64,000 nucleotides of DNA from Plenodomus lindquistii (GCA_025504975.1 JANUWI010000004.1:992001-1056000); one strand, 5' to 3'. Counted from the stretch's first letter, positions 22,227 to 32,612 are shown. Program-made: numbers and translations. The notes: generated by a model from the letters alone, not told the origin.

Positions 22227-23718
22227 ATCGACTACTGGTTTGCTGCAGAGAGCGAAGGCGATGTCAAGAGGTCGCTGTCGCTGGCAGTGGTGTTGAAGTG
22301 CTCTGAGTTCTTGCGTGGATATTGTTCAAGCAAGGAATAATGCAGATGAGGCAACAAGGCTATGTCGGAGTGATGCAGCTGCCTTGCCAAGCCAGCCCCC
22401 ACTGGCGGCTTCCCCTCAGCAAACAGGTCCACCAGCAAATGATTGGCTGTCCAATAGTCACGCAGCAGTAGTTCGGCAGTGCGCAGATTATGAGAGATTC
22501 ATCTGGACACGTTGAACATCCAAAATATCAAGTCAGTGCTAATCTGCTCGGCAATCGCAGGAACCGTGGGAACCGTCCTCACCCGCATTCATTCACCTGA
22601 CGATGAAGCCTAGCGTAGCACTAGCCCCTTCCGTACTGGTCACATCGGAAAGTCTGCACTTGAAAAAGTACAACAGCCTCTAGACAGGAATTGGCCTGTT
22701 GATTGCAGTACGGAAATCTTGCGACCCGATGCAGCGCAAAGGCCACATACATGTCCCATTGTATGCGAACACCAGTTTACATGCGAGCAGCCTAGTGTAC
22801 CGAAATTTTCAAGTAGGCATTGCGATCAAACACGACCGAGGTTAACACGATATCATCCATACTATATGTTTCAGATCGCATAGATCAGACTTGTTGTGAG
22901 CATTGTTTGTCGCGGAGTCGAAGCCATTAGTGACGGCAGATGCACCATCTTCAACTTGATCGTCATACAGGACTTCGAATCAACACAATCACCTGTGAAG
23001 GATGAAGGAGCGGAAAGGGCCGCATCGGCGACACGTCGCATGTAGATTTTATTTAACAAGGCGCACTCGACTGTTCAACAGCATCGTATAACGAAGACTC
23101 AGTTCTACATTCTTTCTAGTGTCTTGAAGGACTGCTCCTTCTCAACAACCCCGTTTGGGCTGCCGCTTTCCAAAATTTGATGTTTCGTCCTCTCTGTATG
23201 TCGTTTCCCACAGCTTCAAAGCTTGATTTGTGAATCACCCCATTTCGCATTCTCAACCTCAGAATACACATGCATATCCACTACACCTCGAACGGTCGCC
23301 CTCGCAGTTGTGCAAACATACATTCGTCACACTTTGAACCATCGGCTTCAGCCGGCAAACCCACATACATCACATTTTTTAGATTACCAGCCGTGGTTTA
23401 CGATTCAATGATAGCTTGTGACCTCGACAGGCATTCCGACTGTGGAAAATCATTCGCATCGTCGGCACAAACGCCACGAGACAAACATCGCGCAAGTTTG
23501 TGTGAATTCCTGCCACGAAGCAGGTACTTCCTCGCTCGCAAACATTTGCACCATTACCACCTTCCTCCTTTTCTATCGCCAACACTTCGTATACCATTCC
23601 TTTGATCGTGTTGTTTGTCTTTGCATTGGTATCGGCACTTCCGTCAACGCCTTCGATACTGGCCGAGGCGCAGGATCACACACTCCAGTAAGTCATCCGC
23701 AGAACTAGTGATGGGCAT
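22227..23718. other. intergenic between divergent RING-like genes
   Basis: Roughly 1.5 kb separating two divergently transcribed RING-like genes. I see no convincing gene, RNA or repeat. A C/T-rich stretch at about 23370-23690 may be promoter or 5' leader of the 23719 gene. Confidence 0.5.
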
Positions 23719-24294
23719 ATGGCCGATAGCATTAGGATGATGGAAGGCAGATCTGCTCGCAACGAGGGTGCTCTATTCACAACCCCGATCAGCCTGGCCT
23801 GCCTTGACGAAAGCAACCGTACATGTCCGATCTGCCACGAACCCTATATAGAGCCGAGCCGAAGTAGATCGTCACCTTCTGACGGAAATGCTGGAGAGTG
23901 GGCCGTGCGAGTCGATATGGTCGCGGAACGGTGGGGGCTCCGGAGATGCTGCGGACATGTACTTGGGCGAGAGTGTCTTGACAAACATCTTCAGACTAGG
24001 GGGGACTGGAGGAACAAGTGTCCATTGTGTCGGAACCTATGGTTCACCGTGACAACTCTTCCGCGGCCCTCGTTGAGACGCAGCATGCGGATTGCGACAA
24101 GGCTTGAGGCTCGTATACTTTCTGCAACCAGAGATCGCGCTTTGTATCGAGTGAGCCCAAGGTCCACCACAGCTTGGTCACCGCATTTCATGCAACATCT
24201 GCTTGGTTTGTTGGAGGTCGAGCATGACTCTAATGAGGTCAGGATCACCTTGGAGGAGGTGGAAAGAAGACTAGAACGACTGTACTCGAGTTGA
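23719..24294 (+). CDS. RING finger protein
   Basis: An intronless 191-residue frame. The RING is CPICHEPY (about 36-43), a ~30-residue loop, CCGHVLGREC (about 77-86), then CPLC (about 102-105). That is C-x2-C, C-x-H-x4-C, C-x2-C, a nearly complete cross-brace set, as in E3 ubiquitin ligases. The C-terminal half is basic (RPSLRRSMRIATRLEARIL) and ends with a helical-looking LEEVERRLERLY. No membrane segment or signal peptide is seen, so it is probably soluble. The core HVLGREC closely parallels HVFGQKC in the gene at 20262-22226, suggesting common descent. The substrate is unknown. Confidence 0.7.
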   Translation: MADSIRMMEGRSARNEGALFTTPISLACLDESNRTCPICHEPYIEPSRSRSSPSDGNAGEWAVRVDMVAERWGLRRCCGHVLGRECLDKHLQTRGDWRNKCPLCRNLWFTVTTLPRPSLRRSMRIATRLEARILSATRDRALYRVSPRSTTAWSPHFMQHLLGLLEVEHDSNEVRITLEEVERRLERLYSS

Positions 24295-24504
24295 AAGTAA
24301 TGGTGGTAACACAGAAGCTGTCGGACCGGGGATGGCTGTCCTCTGCCTCTCGGGACACAAGCCGTCGAGGGTGGCTTACAGGGTCGCACAGTGTTTGTAG
24401 CCATTGGTACGAGAAGGGTCGGTCGAGATGCAGGATGCATCAGACATTTTGCATGTTGTATCAACTAGTATTGATAGTTGTGCGAATAGAATGACCTCAA
24501 GGTT

Positions 24505-26078
24505 CTACGCTTTGGTTTTGATCCGCTTTGCTGGCCTATCATCCTTGGTGTCGCTGTCTTGATGCTGTTGAGCCACTAATGAGGCCTTAACCTCTTGAAG
24601 TAACCTCTTTTCGCCCAGTCTTATCTCGATAGCCATGCGATGTCTCTTAGTCAGACCACTGTCTTCTAGTAGCTTCTCGTCTTCCTCCACCGAGTTAGGG
24701 TATCGGGAGAGCTTCATGGTCACAGCTTCCGTACAAACGGCGTTCAGGATCTCATCTCGGCGTGCTGTGCTGGAGATGAGACTGGGCTTCTGTTTCTTCA
24801 GCATCTTCAGCACACTCTTAAGTTGCTCGCTCAGCTCCGGAGGAACCTCGCATGGTTTAGGGGGTTGGACAAGTCGACCCTCGTCGGTAGGCTCCCCCGA
24901 ATCGCGTTCAAAGACGAAATACTCTTCCACTTCATCCTCGCCTAAACGAGTGTCCTATTGCGATACTGTTAGAATTCGATGGGCCAGCCGAAGTGATTGG
25001 ACCTACTATTTCTTGCAAGACGCTTTCCGAAACGTTAAGCTGCTTAGCCAACGTAGTACGGACAAGCTCCCATGAGATCTCGGCAACATCGTAGCGGTGA
25101 TGTTCGGGCGTGACATAGCCGTAGCGTCGGAGAAGCTCCGAGGACGGAAGCGGCCCGTAGTAGTTCAAGATCTCGGCGCCCGCGGGGGTGTCCGATCGTA
25201 GCGATGTCACTTCTAGTCTCTCGCCGTGGTTGACGTGTGCCTACAAATCAAATTGTTAGGAAATTTAGTCCACCAGATTGAACACGGAGAGCATACATTG
25301 AAGTCGGCGTTTGCGTTGAGGACGTCTGCCATGGGTACCATTCCAAGCATAGTGAGGCCGTCACGATCCTCAATCCAGCCTTCCTCTTCATTTTCGGACT
25401 CCTCTGTGTCGTCATCAAGATCAAAAGCATAAGACATTATGGTGCTCCCGATGCGATGTGCAAGTGCGAGTAGGTCTCCCTCACTCAATGGAGTGGCCCC
25501 TTCTGGGTAGAAAGCAGTCGGGTTCTGTGTAACTACGGGCAGAATGCGGGTGCGCAGCATCTCGTCGCTCTCAGCCTTGCCAATCTTCTCAGTCGTTAAG
25601 ACTGTACCCTCTAGCTCCTTCAACTCATCTTCGGTCCAGAATATCGGCGTCTCAAAGGTTGTTGGTAAGATGTCAATGTATGGTTTCCAGTATGACTTGT
25701 CGCCCTGAAGATATTCCCGAAGCATAACTAGAATGAGTGAGGCCCACGGATCCAAAGGTTCCGCGTCTTCGTCGCTATCGTTGTTCAATGTGCCGTCAAA
25801 TACACCTGGAAGTAGCTCGGCAATTTTAGACGTCTCTACATTGATGATGGCATTCCTAGGGATGGTGAAAAGAGTGGAGTCTTCTGGGATATCCCTGGTG
25901 GCAACTATGTGGTTCAACGACGGATTTTTCAGTCAAAGCTTCGACATCACCTACCAATGCCTCTACCAGCGTCTTCAATCCTAAGATCTCTGATCTCGAG
26001 CAGGTCGTCACGGAACTCGCCTCCGACCGATTTGAACCAGGCTAGAAAACGGTCGGTGGCAGCCTGGAAGTCGGCCAT
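24505..26078 (-). CDS. RKM4: SET-domain ribosomal lysine methyltransferase
   Basis: Four exons (26078-25955, 25904-25297, 25240-25007, 24954-24505) encode 471 residues, close to yeast Rkm4. The three introns (50, 56 and 52 bp) start with GTAGGT, GTATGC and GTAGGT and keep the frame. A split SET domain is visible: GRGIVATRDIPED (about 38-50), the inserted helical region (PWASLILVMLREY), MADVLNANADFN, the catalytic-core NHGE (about 248-251), then YYGPLPSSELLRRYGYV. The C-terminal substrate-binding region ends in basic KRIKTKA. The order matches the Rkm4/SETD6 class, which in yeast monomethylates ribosomal protein L42. SETD6 or Set11-like targets are possible alternatives. It is divergently paired with SRS2, with 38-188 bp between start codons. 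Confidence 0.85.
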
Positions 26079-26266
26079 GCTATCTGACGATAAACGAAGG
26101 AAACGTCAACTCTAAAATGGAAGCTATGCGTGAGAGAACAGTCCGGGAGAAAACCTTTGGCTTATCTTATCGTCACGTGCGCGGGCGTTTAGCGTGTTTT
26201 GATCCGCGCGCCACACCTCTGTCAATTCAACGCTCGACATGGGACGCAACGCGTTCCTCTGTACCC
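26079..26266. promoter_or_regulatory. shared promoter of RKM4 and SRS2
   Basis: The start codons of the methyltransferase (minus, 26078) and the helicase (plus, 26267) are divided by 188 bases at most, and by only 38 if the helicase starts at 26117. Such a short divergent gap must hold both promoters. No sequence element was identified with confidence. Confidence 0.5.
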
Positions 26267-29200
26267 ATGGATGCATTGCTGGAAGGACTCAATGATGCGC
26301 AAAAGAGCGCGGTTACCAGCCCAGCCAACGTGGTGCAGGTGCTGGCGCCTCCAGGCTCGGGCAAGACGAAGACGCTCACCGCACGCGTCGCGTATCATAT
26401 CAACCATGAGCGACTACAGCCATGGAACATCATCGTATGCACGTTCACGATCAAAGCTGCAAAGGAGATGAAGGAGAGGATCAAGGGCTTTGTAGGTGAC
26501 AAGTTGGAAGCAAAATTGATCTTGGGGACATTCCATTCTGTAGCCCGTCGCTTCCTCTCACGCTATGGTCAAGAGATTGGCATCGACAAGAATTTTGGCA
26601 TTGCAGACACCAGCGACAGCACTTCCATACTCAAGCGCATCATCAAACGTTACGACTACACCGTGGAGCCCGGACATGCCCGGTCCAGGATCTCCAAACT
26701 GAAAGCCAAGGGCGTCTCCGCGGATGACTTCCGGAAAACCTCCAAGAACGTCAACGACAACGAGTTCGCTCAGGTTTACTCGTCTTACGAGGAACATCTG
26801 AACGCCGCGAACCTTCTCGACTATGACGATCTTCTTGTACGATGTGTAGAACTGCTGAAGAAGTCACCATCGTGCGTTTCAACCATTCAAGCTGTTCTCA
26901 TCGATGAGTACCAGGACACCAACACCATCCAATACGAGTTGATGCAATTGTTGGCGCAGAGAACACGACGGATCACGATTGTTGGCGACCCCGATCAGAG
27001 CATTTACAGCTTCCGATCTGCCGAGATTGAGAACTTGCATCGCATGCGCGCGGATTACCCAGAGTCCATTGTTATCAATCTCGAAAACAACTACCGATCT
27101 TCTGGTCGAATTATTTCGTCAGCCAAGGCTGTCATTGAGCAGGACGAGAATCGGCCGCAGAAGCCACTGACAGCGACACATGGTGTGGGAGAACAACCTA
27201 CCCTACGGCATCTAGCCAATGCACATACTGAGGCCAAATGGATCGTGGAAGAGATCCAGCGATCCAAGACACTTACGGCTGGACTACTGGAATACAATGA
27301 CTACGCTATCCTGCTGCGGTCTTCTCAGCTTTCACTCCAGATTGAGAGAGCATTGGGGCAAGCAGGTATTCCCTATCGCATGGTTGCCGGTACGAAGTTC
27401 TTTGACCGTGCCGAAATCCGAATTGTTTTGGACTACCTGCGCGTCATCAGTCAGCCAGACCACAACGATGCAGTGGCGCGCGTCATCAACGTTCCAACTA
27501 GAAAAGTTGGAGAGGTGACCATCAAGGCCCTGCTTGAAGAGGCGGAGACGCGAAAAGTCACACTCTGGAGTCTGGTCTTGGACACGGCGCAAGGCAGGCG
27601 GAAGCCAGAGAGCAAGGTTTCTGCACAAGCACAGAAGGGCATCGAGCAGTTTGTCAACATCATCTTGACCAGTCGTCTGAAGCTCATGCCAGGTGAGGGC
27701 GAGGATTGCAACCTATTAGACCTCATCAACCATGTTTTGCAGAAGATCGCATTCCCCGCGTATCTAAGACAAACCTATAAAGAGAACTGGGAGGATCGAT
27801 GGGCGAATGTGGAAGAGTTGGTGGCCCAGGCAACGCAGATGGCCACCGCCGTGGCCAACGGGGAAGAGATTTCTGATGATGCACTGCCAGTTGTTGAAGA
27901 CATCGAGCAACGAGAAGACACTGCTGCCGACATTCTCTCCAAGTTTCTCGCCAATGTCACACTCTCGAGTGCTGCAGACCAAGAAGGCAGCGAACTGAAC
28001 CAAGTCACCATCTCCACTATCCACGCAGCGAAGGGTCTGGAATGGCCGATCGTTTTCCTGCCCGCCATGTATGACGGCTCGATACCTCACTCGCGAGCAG
28101 AAGACCACGACGAAGAACGACGCCTGCTCTACGTCGGCATGACCCGTGCACAAGGCCTCCTCTACCTAAGCTGTCCCGTCAAACAATCCGGCCAAGAAAC
28201 AACCACACTTTCGAAATTTGTCTCCGATCGAAAAATACAAAAGCTCTTCAGCAACCGCGGCCCAGATCTAGCTTTCAAGCGCAGCACGATCCCCGACCTT
28301 GCCCGCATTCTTCGACGGCCTTGTCCAGAGCCTGCGGATATAATAGCAACTCATGCGCTCCTCGAGCGTCTGGAGGATGACCAGTATCCTGCTACACGAG
28401 AGGAGATTGAGGACGATAGTTCGCGCTGGGGCGTATCGCACGACGACAGATTCGACGATCTTGCAATGCCATCTTCCAAACGACGCAAGTTCGACAACCC
28501 CCAGTACGAATCCTATTCTGGCCAAAAAGTGTCAGTCAGCATGCACCAATCCGCCACCTTTTCCACCGCAACAACGACCATGCACGCCGCAAAGGGTGGC
28601 TTCACCAGTGCCCGCGACGTAGCTGATCTCCAAGCCATCCAGCAAGAAGCAGAACGCATCCGCATGCTCGCCAGCACTTCTGCTCCTGCCAGCAGACCTG
28701 TGGCAAAAAATGCATTTAAAGCCTTGCAATCCTCCGACGCCAAACCCGCGCGCGGTAAACCCGTTAAGGCGCGAGCAGTGGGTCAAAACGCTATTACCAG
28801 CTTCTTCAAGCGCTCGGGTAGTACGCTGTCTGAGGGCGCAGACTTACCTGCTGCACTCCCTGCAATGCCGATGTTCCAGCGCTCACACTCTTCGCTATCG
28901 GAGAATGGAAGCGGAAATACAGTGTTGAACGATATATCGAATCTCCAGCAACCCCCTGCACCCCGCGCTTTCCAACCCCCTTCTCTTTCCCTACCTACAC
29001 ATAAACTGCAATCCCGCCCCATCCTCAACAAGCCTAAGAAGTCTGTCCATGAGGAAGAGAGCGAGAGTACACGGTACGTTTTACTGTCTAGTTCACCAAT
29101 CAAACCGGATTTCGACGAGGACCCTACGCTGGGTGGTGAGACGCCGGAAGGTACGAGTAGTGTGGGGTTTAAGAAGGTGGCGACGACGTTTCATACGACT

Positions 29201-29332
29201 AGCATGAATGCGTTGCAGAATCAGAATTTGGGGCAGGGTCAGAGTGGGGTGAGGAAGACGTTGGGGACAAGACGGACGATGGAGGGGTGGAGTGTTAAGA
29301 GGAGTGGGATGCCGAAGCCGAGGGGGGGTTGA
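26267..29332 (+). CDS. SRS2: Srs2-type UvrD-family DNA helicase
   Basis: An intronless frame. The start at 26267 (MDALLEGLNDAQ) gives 1021 residues; an in-frame ATG at 26117 would add 50 poorly ordered residues. UvrD/Srs2 motifs are present: Walker A APPGSGKT (about 27-34), Walker B LIDEYQDTN (about 211-219), VGDPDQSIYSFRSA (about 240), NYRSSGR (about 275), STIHAAKGLEWPIVFLP (about 581), and RLLYVGMTRAQG (about 615). Srs2 is a 3'-5' helicase that strips Rad51 from single-stranded DNA and curbs unwanted recombination at forks. The disordered tail carries a canonical PCNA-binding box, QNAITSFF (840-847). Further on, YVLLSSSP followed by DFDEDP could bind SUMO, as the yeast Srs2 tail does. Location: nucleus. 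Confidence 0.93.
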   Translation: MDALLEGLNDAQKSAVTSPANVVQVLAPPGSGKTKTLTARVAYHINHERLQPWNIIVCTFTIKAAKEMKERIKGFVGDKLEAKLILGTFHSVARRFLSRYGQEIGIDKNFGIADTSDSTSILKRIIKRYDYTVEPGHARSRISKLKAKGVSADDFRKTSKNVNDNEFAQVYSSYEEHLNAANLLDYDDLLVRCVELLKKSPSCVSTIQAVLIDEYQDTNTIQYELMQLLAQRTRRITIVGDPDQSIYSFRSAEIENLHRMRADYPESIVINLENNYRSSGRIISSAKAVIEQDENRPQKPLTATHGVGEQPTLRHLANAHTEAKWIVEEIQRSKTLTAGLLEYNDYAILLRSSQLSLQIERALGQAGIPYRMVAGTKFFDRAEIRIVLDYLRVISQPDHNDAVARVINVPTRKVGEVTIKALLEEAETRKVTLWSLVLDTAQGRRKPESKVSAQAQKGIEQFVNIILTSRLKLMPGEGEDCNLLDLINHVLQKIAFPAYLRQTYKENWEDRWANVEELVAQATQMATAVANGEEISDDALPVVEDIEQREDTAADILSKFLANVTLSSAADQEGSELNQVTISTIHAAKGLEWPIVFLPAMYDGSIPHSRAEDHDEERRLLYVGMTRAQGLLYLSCPVKQSGQETTTLSKFVSDRKIQKLFSNRGPDLAFKRSTIPDLARILRRPCPEPADIIATHALLERLEDDQYPATREEIEDDSSRWGVSHDDRFDDLAMPSSKRRKFDNPQYESYSGQKVSVSMHQSATFSTATTTMHAAKGGFTSARDVADLQAIQQEAERIRMLASTSAPASRPVAKNAFKALQSSDAKPARGKPVKARAVGQNAITSFFKRSGSTLSEGADLPAALPAMPMFQRSHSSLSENGSGNTVLNDISNLQQPPAPRAFQPPSLSLPTHKLQSRPILNKPKKSVHEEESESTRYVLLSSSPIKPDFDEDPTLGGETPEGTSSVGFKKVATTFHTTSMNALQNQNLGQGQSGVRKTLGTRRTMEGWSVKRSGMPKPRGG

Positions 29333-29679
29333 GGGTCGGGTGTTTGGTGGGATGGAGAGGCGTTGTGGCATGTTGGTTTGATTTTTCGTTCGAGGACCGA
29401 GGAATTGGTCTTCTGGTGGGTGGCATTTTCACATGGGCCGCGTATTGTAGGGACTTTGAGTCTGGTATAGTGGTATGGATACCTTGTTGTACATTGCATA
29501 ATGAAAACCCGTAGTACTCTCTTCCGTGTGTCCGTAGACCCCTCTACTACCTCCAGGCTCGATCGCAATATTACTACATGAATGTACACAACCCCACGTA
29601 TACGTATCCTCTACTTCTCCCTCCAAAGTAGAAACATACATCCCTCGCTCCTCCAACCCCCCATATCCCGTACCCCTCG
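29333..29679. other. convergent 3' intergenic region
   Basis: About 350 bases between the SRS2 stop and the stop of the next gene on the minus strand. Presumably it holds both 3' untranslated regions. No other feature was seen. Confidence 0.5.
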
Positions 29680-30414
29680 CTAATCATGCTCAATAGCCCT
29701 CTCCTCCATCGCCACGACCGCCCCTTCCAACTCCCTAATCCTCCCCCCAACCCGTCTCCTAACCTCCTCCCCAACCCGCTCATCGCCCCCTTCAACAACG
29801 CTCTTATAAAACTCCACCAACTTATCCAATTCCTCCCTCGCCGCCGCACGATCATCCTCCGCATACATAGTATTCTTCTCGCTCTCCTCGCTCGCGATTT
29901 CAAACTCGTCGCGCGCGGTGCCGTAGAGTTCGCTTATTTCGTCCATTGCAGCGTCGACGGCGGATTGGGCGTCGGGAGGGAGACTAGGGTGGGGTTTTGG
30001 GGCGGCGGTTTCGGAGGCGAGGGTAGGGTGGGGTGTGGAGGTGAATGTGCGGACGGAGGAGAGTACGTTGGTTGTTGCGGGGGTGAAGCGCGTCCAGGTT
30101 GTTGTGCTGGCGAGGAGGGAGATGTTGCGGGATGTGTAGGGGGGTGGGGGCGAGGGCGTGCGTGGACGCGGGGTTTGGGTGGTGGTGGTGGAGAATTGCT
30201 GGGTTAGCGGGTAGGAGGTGCGTTGGGTGGCTATGGCGGTTGCGCGTAGGGTGGTTTGGCGGAAGAGGGTGCGGAGGGGAACGCGGCTGGATTGCATTTT
30301 GGGCGCTGAGGTGCTGTGGTAGGAGGATGATGGGGTGGTGGTGCGCGGGGCGGGGAGTGTGCGGCGGGCGCAGAGGCGCAGGGCTGGCGCTTTGGTGAGG
30401 ATTGTGTGTGACAT
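29680..30414 (-). CDS. predicted mitochondrial protein, unknown function
   Basis: An intronless frame of 244 residues. The N-terminal ~110 residues are rich in Arg, Ser and Thr and free of acidic residues (LRLCARRTLPAPRTTT, RVPLRTLFRQTTLRATAIATQR), typical of a mitochondrial presequence. The C-terminal part is acidic and helical: SAVDAAMDEISELYGTARDE, ARAAREELDKLVEFYKSVVE-like heptads, then VRRRVGGRIRELEG. That could form a coiled coil. I recognise no named family. The gene is convergent with SRS2. Mitochondrial location is an inference from composition. Confidence 0.6.
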   Translation of the reverse strand: MSHTILTKAPALRLCARRTLPAPRTTTPSSSYHSTSAPKMQSSRVPLRTLFRQTTLRATAIATQRTSYPLTQQFSTTTTQTPRPRTPSPPPPYTSRNISLLASTTTWTRFTPATTNVLSSVRTFTSTPHPTLASETAAPKPHPSLPPDAQSAVDAAMDEISELYGTARDEFEIASEESEKNTMYAEDDRAAAREELDKLVEFYKSVVEGGDERVGEEVRRRVGGRIRELEGAVVAMEERAIEHD

Positions 30415-30707
30415 TGTTTTTTTGGGGGGGGTGCGTGATGGATGGGCGGTGGTGGGTGAGATGGGGGGAGTTGGGGCCTGAGGTTTGCGCGGAGTTAAGA
30501 TTCGGGTGATGATATCAGCGGTGCATTAAGACACGATACAGCACAGTGCCGAGCTTCGGCCTAGACTAGAGCAACTCCACCACTGGGCATGGGAACAAAG
30601 ACTGCATCGATGTCCACGACTTTAGGCAACTCACACTTCAGCGGAGACCTTCTCATGTTCTGGATATTGTAATTTTTTTTCTAAACTCGTCCATCGAAGC
30701 ATCACCA

Positions 30708-30799
30708 GCGGGAGTTGTCTAGTGGTCATGATGTCTGCTTTACATTTGATAAACGAATGGAAGCGCAGGAGGTCCAGGGTTCGACCCCCTGCTCTCGTA
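30708..30799 (+). tRNA. tRNA-Val (UAC) with intron
   Basis: Folded by hand: acceptor GCGGGAG pairs with CTCTCGT (two G-U pairs) and the discriminator base is A at 30799. The D arm has GTCTAGTGGTC. The anticodon stem is TCTGC (30734-30738) with GCAGG (30765-30769), anticodon TAC at 30741-30743. A 19-base intron follows position 37 (30745-30763). The T arm is CAGGG TTCGACC CCCTG. The D and anticodon arms resemble fungal valine tRNAs. CCA is not encoded. Confidence 0.85.
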
Positions 30800-30802
30800 A
30801 GG

Positions 30803-30811
30803 TTTCTTTTT
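30803..30811 (+). terminator. Pol III terminator of tRNA-Val
   Basis: A T-rich run (TTTCTTTTT) starts four bases after the tRNA 3' end, as expected for RNA polymerase III termination. Confidence 0.65.
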
Positions 30812-31906
30812 GCAGATGTATCATCACGAAACGTCCTTAGGGTGCTCACGAAGCAGATTTGCAGTAAGGTTGTGGATCAAGATTTTTTTTTAGTTGTGAA
30901 TAGAAGTCTGAGGTTCTTGCGTCCATGGACATGCAGCTTTCAAATTAGCTGTACTACTGCCATCTTGTACTTAATAAAATAACGCTTAGGTAGTTCATGC
31001 AATGCAAGGCGTTGGAGGACCAATGCGAACTCCAATTCTAAGCCTATGCTTTGAAGGCCTCAAATGGTCTATTCAACACTTTGACGTTCTTCAAAGGCCC
31101 TTTATCTACTATACCACAGTGTTGCAGCAATTGCAAAATAATCTGCAGCACACGCTTTGAAATGACAGCTTTTCTCTTGTATTAAACATGCATCGCATGC
31201 GAAGAACTTCCTTTAAATCAACGAGGAGGTTAGTTGCTTGATTTCCTAACCGTCAGATTGCTGTTACCCGTGCAAGACTTATGGCTTCCTGTCCCTTCTC
31301 AAGCATGCAGTGAACTCTCGATTAAGAACAAGTAGGGGAATATTCCTACGTGTATTTTTGCCGAGTAATAAATAACATGCGTGCGCATAAACAGATGGTA
31401 TTTATCTGCGACCTCAAGGATATATATATATATAGAGTACACATGTGATTGTCCTACAAGTTACTGTGTGCGTCGCCGGACGTTTGATTCTGGCGCAAAG
31501 AGCAAGTTGCATACCTGCTGCGCATTCCACAGAGCAGTCGCGCGGTGCACTGCTGGTTCGCGATTTCAAGATGTATTTTGTAAGGCTGCAACTTGCGCCC
31601 ATCTTGCAATTGTAGGTAATCCTTGTGCACAGTTCTATCGCATCGCAAACAAACTTACCTTCTTTTCACGCAAAAACCCCCCACCCATCATCCGCCCACT
31701 AACCCCGAAAATCTTTTAAGCTCCACCCCACCCACCATCATCGCACCACCACTCAGTCGTCTTGCCGAGGTCTGGTGGGTCCCGCACGCACACCAACCCA
31801 ACCTCACCAAACCCCCTCTCTCCACCAGGCCCCTCAATCTTTGTCGGGAATATATATGCTATTTTTCCCAGCCATCCCATCAAAGCATCTAACCAGCTTT
31901 CAAATC
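30812..31906. other. interval between tRNA genes, nothing seen
   Basis: About 1.1 kb of moderately AT-rich DNA with no convincing frame. A short (TA)n run lies at 31420-31433. Neither protein-coding signal nor further tRNA was found. Confidence 0.5.
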
Positions 31907-31991
31907 GGTTGCATAGTGTAGTGGTTATCACTCCAGATTTTGACTTGGTTCAAAATTTCTGGTAACCCCAGTTCGAACCTGGGTGCGACCT
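31907..31991 (+). tRNA. tRNA-Gln (UUG) with intron
   Basis: Acceptor GGTTGCA pairs with TGCGACC, with discriminator T at 31991. The D arm contains TAGTGTAGTGGTTATCA. The anticodon stem is CCAGA (31933-31937) with TCTGG (31958-31962), anticodon TTG at 31940-31942, and a 13-base intron at 31944-31956. The T arm is CCCAG TTCGAAC CTGGG. The body closely resembles fungal glutamine tRNAs. CCA is not encoded. Confidence 0.9.
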
Positions 31992-32612
31992 TCATTTTTT
32001 TGTCTTTGCGCACACCAGGAGGAGCTTTGTAGGCGGGTTTGTGGCATAGTGTTGAAGGCTGCGCTGTGGATTTTTTTTGGCGTTTGGCATGCAGGCAGGC
32101 AGGAAGAGAAAGCGAAGTCACTTGATTGCGTGGTTGGGGTTGGTGTGGTGAGGTTTGTATAGAGCTAGAGTTGGAGTTGGGAGTTGGGTGGGACGGTGCG
32201 CGACTTTGCTTGTGGGTTTGAAGAGTTTGGCAAGAGGGTCGTGATTTTTTGAGATGGGATTGCTGAAGGGTTGGTGCATCAATGGATGTGAGATGGGAAG
32301 AGGAAGATGGTTGTATTTATTGATTTGGAGGGTGTCGGGGGTATCTCCTATGCTACTGCTACTTGTATATTGTTCCTCTGCCCAGCAAATTCCCATGTGC
32401 CACTCCGGCTATAACCTATACCCAATGAATCCTATCCTATTGCTGTGCGTATCCATAATCCCAATTATCCCCAAAGCCAAACAAACGCCATCGCTCGAAA
32501 GAACCCAACGCTCAATCCAAAACACAACACCATACTCGCTCACTTACCAACAAACCAATAAACTCGAATCTCCACATTCGCAGTAACAAGAAAAGCAAGA
32601 TTACAATCACAA
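31992..32612. other. intergenic, nothing seen beyond terminator
   Basis: Between tRNA-Gln and the 3' end of the Cys-rich gene. The short open frames on both strands lack coding character. Part of 32500-32612 is probably 3' untranslated sequence of the minus-strand gene. Confidence 0.5.
31995..32001 (+). terminator. Pol III terminator of tRNA-Gln
   Basis: A run of seven T residues begins four bases after the tRNA 3' end, fitting RNA polymerase III termination. Confidence 0.7.

Noticed and set aside
26117..26266. Upstream ATG of the SRS2 gene as the true start
   Set aside because: The extra 50 residues are poorly ordered and the conserved enzyme begins at MDALLEGLN; using it would leave only 38 bp for two promoters. 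Kept as an alternative.
27764..28153. 129-codon minus-strand frame
   Set aside because: It lies inside the SRS2 coding region opposite conserved helicase motifs and has no independent support.
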